Both the position numbers and the translations under genes were made by a program. Of a stretch of 64,000 nt of DNA, positions 63,357-64,000 are shown piece after piece (the first letter of the stretch is position 1; the number at the start of each line of letters is the position of its first letter). The DNA lies in assembly GCA_949316495.1 (NCBI GenBank), contig OX439002.1:16858001-16922000 (forward strand), read 5' to 3'. The notes under the pieces were generated by a model, which did no database searches, was not told where the DNA came from, and saw nothing but the letters and a program-made list of their open reading frames with translations. This DNA is from Amphiduros pacificus (taxonomy: Eukaryota; Annelida; Polychaeta; Phyllodocida; Hesionidae).

Positions 63357-63467
63357 ACTAATCAGTACAGCTGTCAGAACAAAACAGAATCTATTCCATT
63401 CCCCACTAATCAGTACAGCTGTCAGAACAAAACAGAATCTATTCCATTCCCCACTAATCAGTTCACA
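63357..63467 (+). repeat. 48-bp tandem duplication with a partial third unit
   Basis: Two identical 48-bp units (63357-63404 and 63405-63452) start ACTAATCAGTACAGCTGTCA and end CTATTCCATTCCCC, followed by a 9-bp start of a third. Because 48 is a multiple of three, open frames pass through it on both strands, but these are not credible genes. Identity of the units suggests a recent event. Confidence 0.95.
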
Positions 63468-64000
63468 GCCAGATTTTTGAATACTTATGACATCCGGTAC
63501 CGTGCGCACCTTTATACCTTTGGTGGCAGGGACTGATATGATGGGGAAGTCCTGCTATGGAGGGAAAGTGTAATTATAAAAATGTTAGCTGCAGAACCCA
63601 AATGACATCTTTCAAAATATCATATTTTCAATAGGAACATACACCTGAGAACACTGTGTTAGAAATATCACAGTAAGTTTTCGTCAGTAAGTGTTGAAAT
63701 ATATAAATGAAGGAATAGATGAGAAAGAAGATCACATATTACACTACACATAAATTACAAGGGATTTAACAGCTGTAAAAATCAGAATGATAATTTTGTC
63801 GTATATGTTTGGGTTGTGCTTTCATCCATTTGGTTTTATTTGTCATACAGAATAAATGCAGAATATATGCATTGATCAAAATATTTCTACTCTCTTTTAT
63901 CTTTTCAGATTTTCAGGAACCCAAATTGACTGAACAATGTCAACTTCCAACATGCTTTGTGCTAACCTCATCAATATTTTCTGTGTAATATATTGTGTGA
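63468..64000. other. Right flank, nothing recognised
   Basis: AT-rich sequence to the window edge with no gene, RNA or repeat signature. Confidence 0.5.

Overview
The window is AT-rich, intron-rich animal nuclear DNA. It suggests a marine lophotrochozoan, probably a mollusc. The support is spliced metazoan genes with GT-AG introns, tRNA-derived SINEs ending in AAACCCCAAACAAACAAA-type tails, CR1/L2-like LINE fragments, several MITE families, and a tandem array built on TGACCTTGAAAAATAGGTCA, a repeat type I associate with mollusc genomes. The taxon is inference; no species is claimed.

Two host genes are certain and form a divergent pair. On the minus strand, coding exons 1-3 of an amphiphysin/BIN1-family gene lie at 37593-37519, 25192-25112 and 24255-24201. 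They encode the start of the N-BAR domain, and the rest of the gene was not found in this window. On the plus strand, the complete 11-exon PSMD3/Rpn3 gene (26S proteasome lid subunit) runs from 37919 to 50833 and encodes 515 residues. The two start codons are about 325 bp apart, so they probably share a bidirectional promoter. The genes are not related by pathway.

Layout. 1-2.8 kb: an inverted-repeat-bounded element holding a tandem array of about 15 x 148 bp. 2.8-24.2 kb: a gene-poor stretch, perhaps amphiphysin intron 3, with only a tRNA-derived fragment recognised. 24.2-37.6 kb: amphiphysin exons and introns, with a TTAA-flanked MITE, a long (TA)n and a 43-bp minisatellite of about 31 units. 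37.9-50.8 kb: PSMD3, whose intron 1 holds a small palindromic MITE and a 2.14-kb DNA transposon carrying eight copies of a 14-bp motif, and whose intron 10 holds an old SINE and a second TTAA MITE. 51-56 kb: dense repeats (paired repeat copies, an LTR-like fossil, MITEs, a SINE with clear target duplications, a LINE fragment). 56.6-58 kb: a GC- and CpG-richer island with coding-like frames of unknown identity. 58.0-59.2 kb: a 1.13-kb fold-back structure. 60.8-63.5 kb: a nested repeat cluster of a duplicated old SINE hit by a young SINE, and a decayed LINE reverse transcriptase hit by another SINE.

The most unusual structure is the 2138-bp element in PSMD3 intron 1. Its interspersed TGTCCCTCCGTTAC motifs lie in two groups toward the two ends, and one pair forms a perfect 30-bp palindrome.
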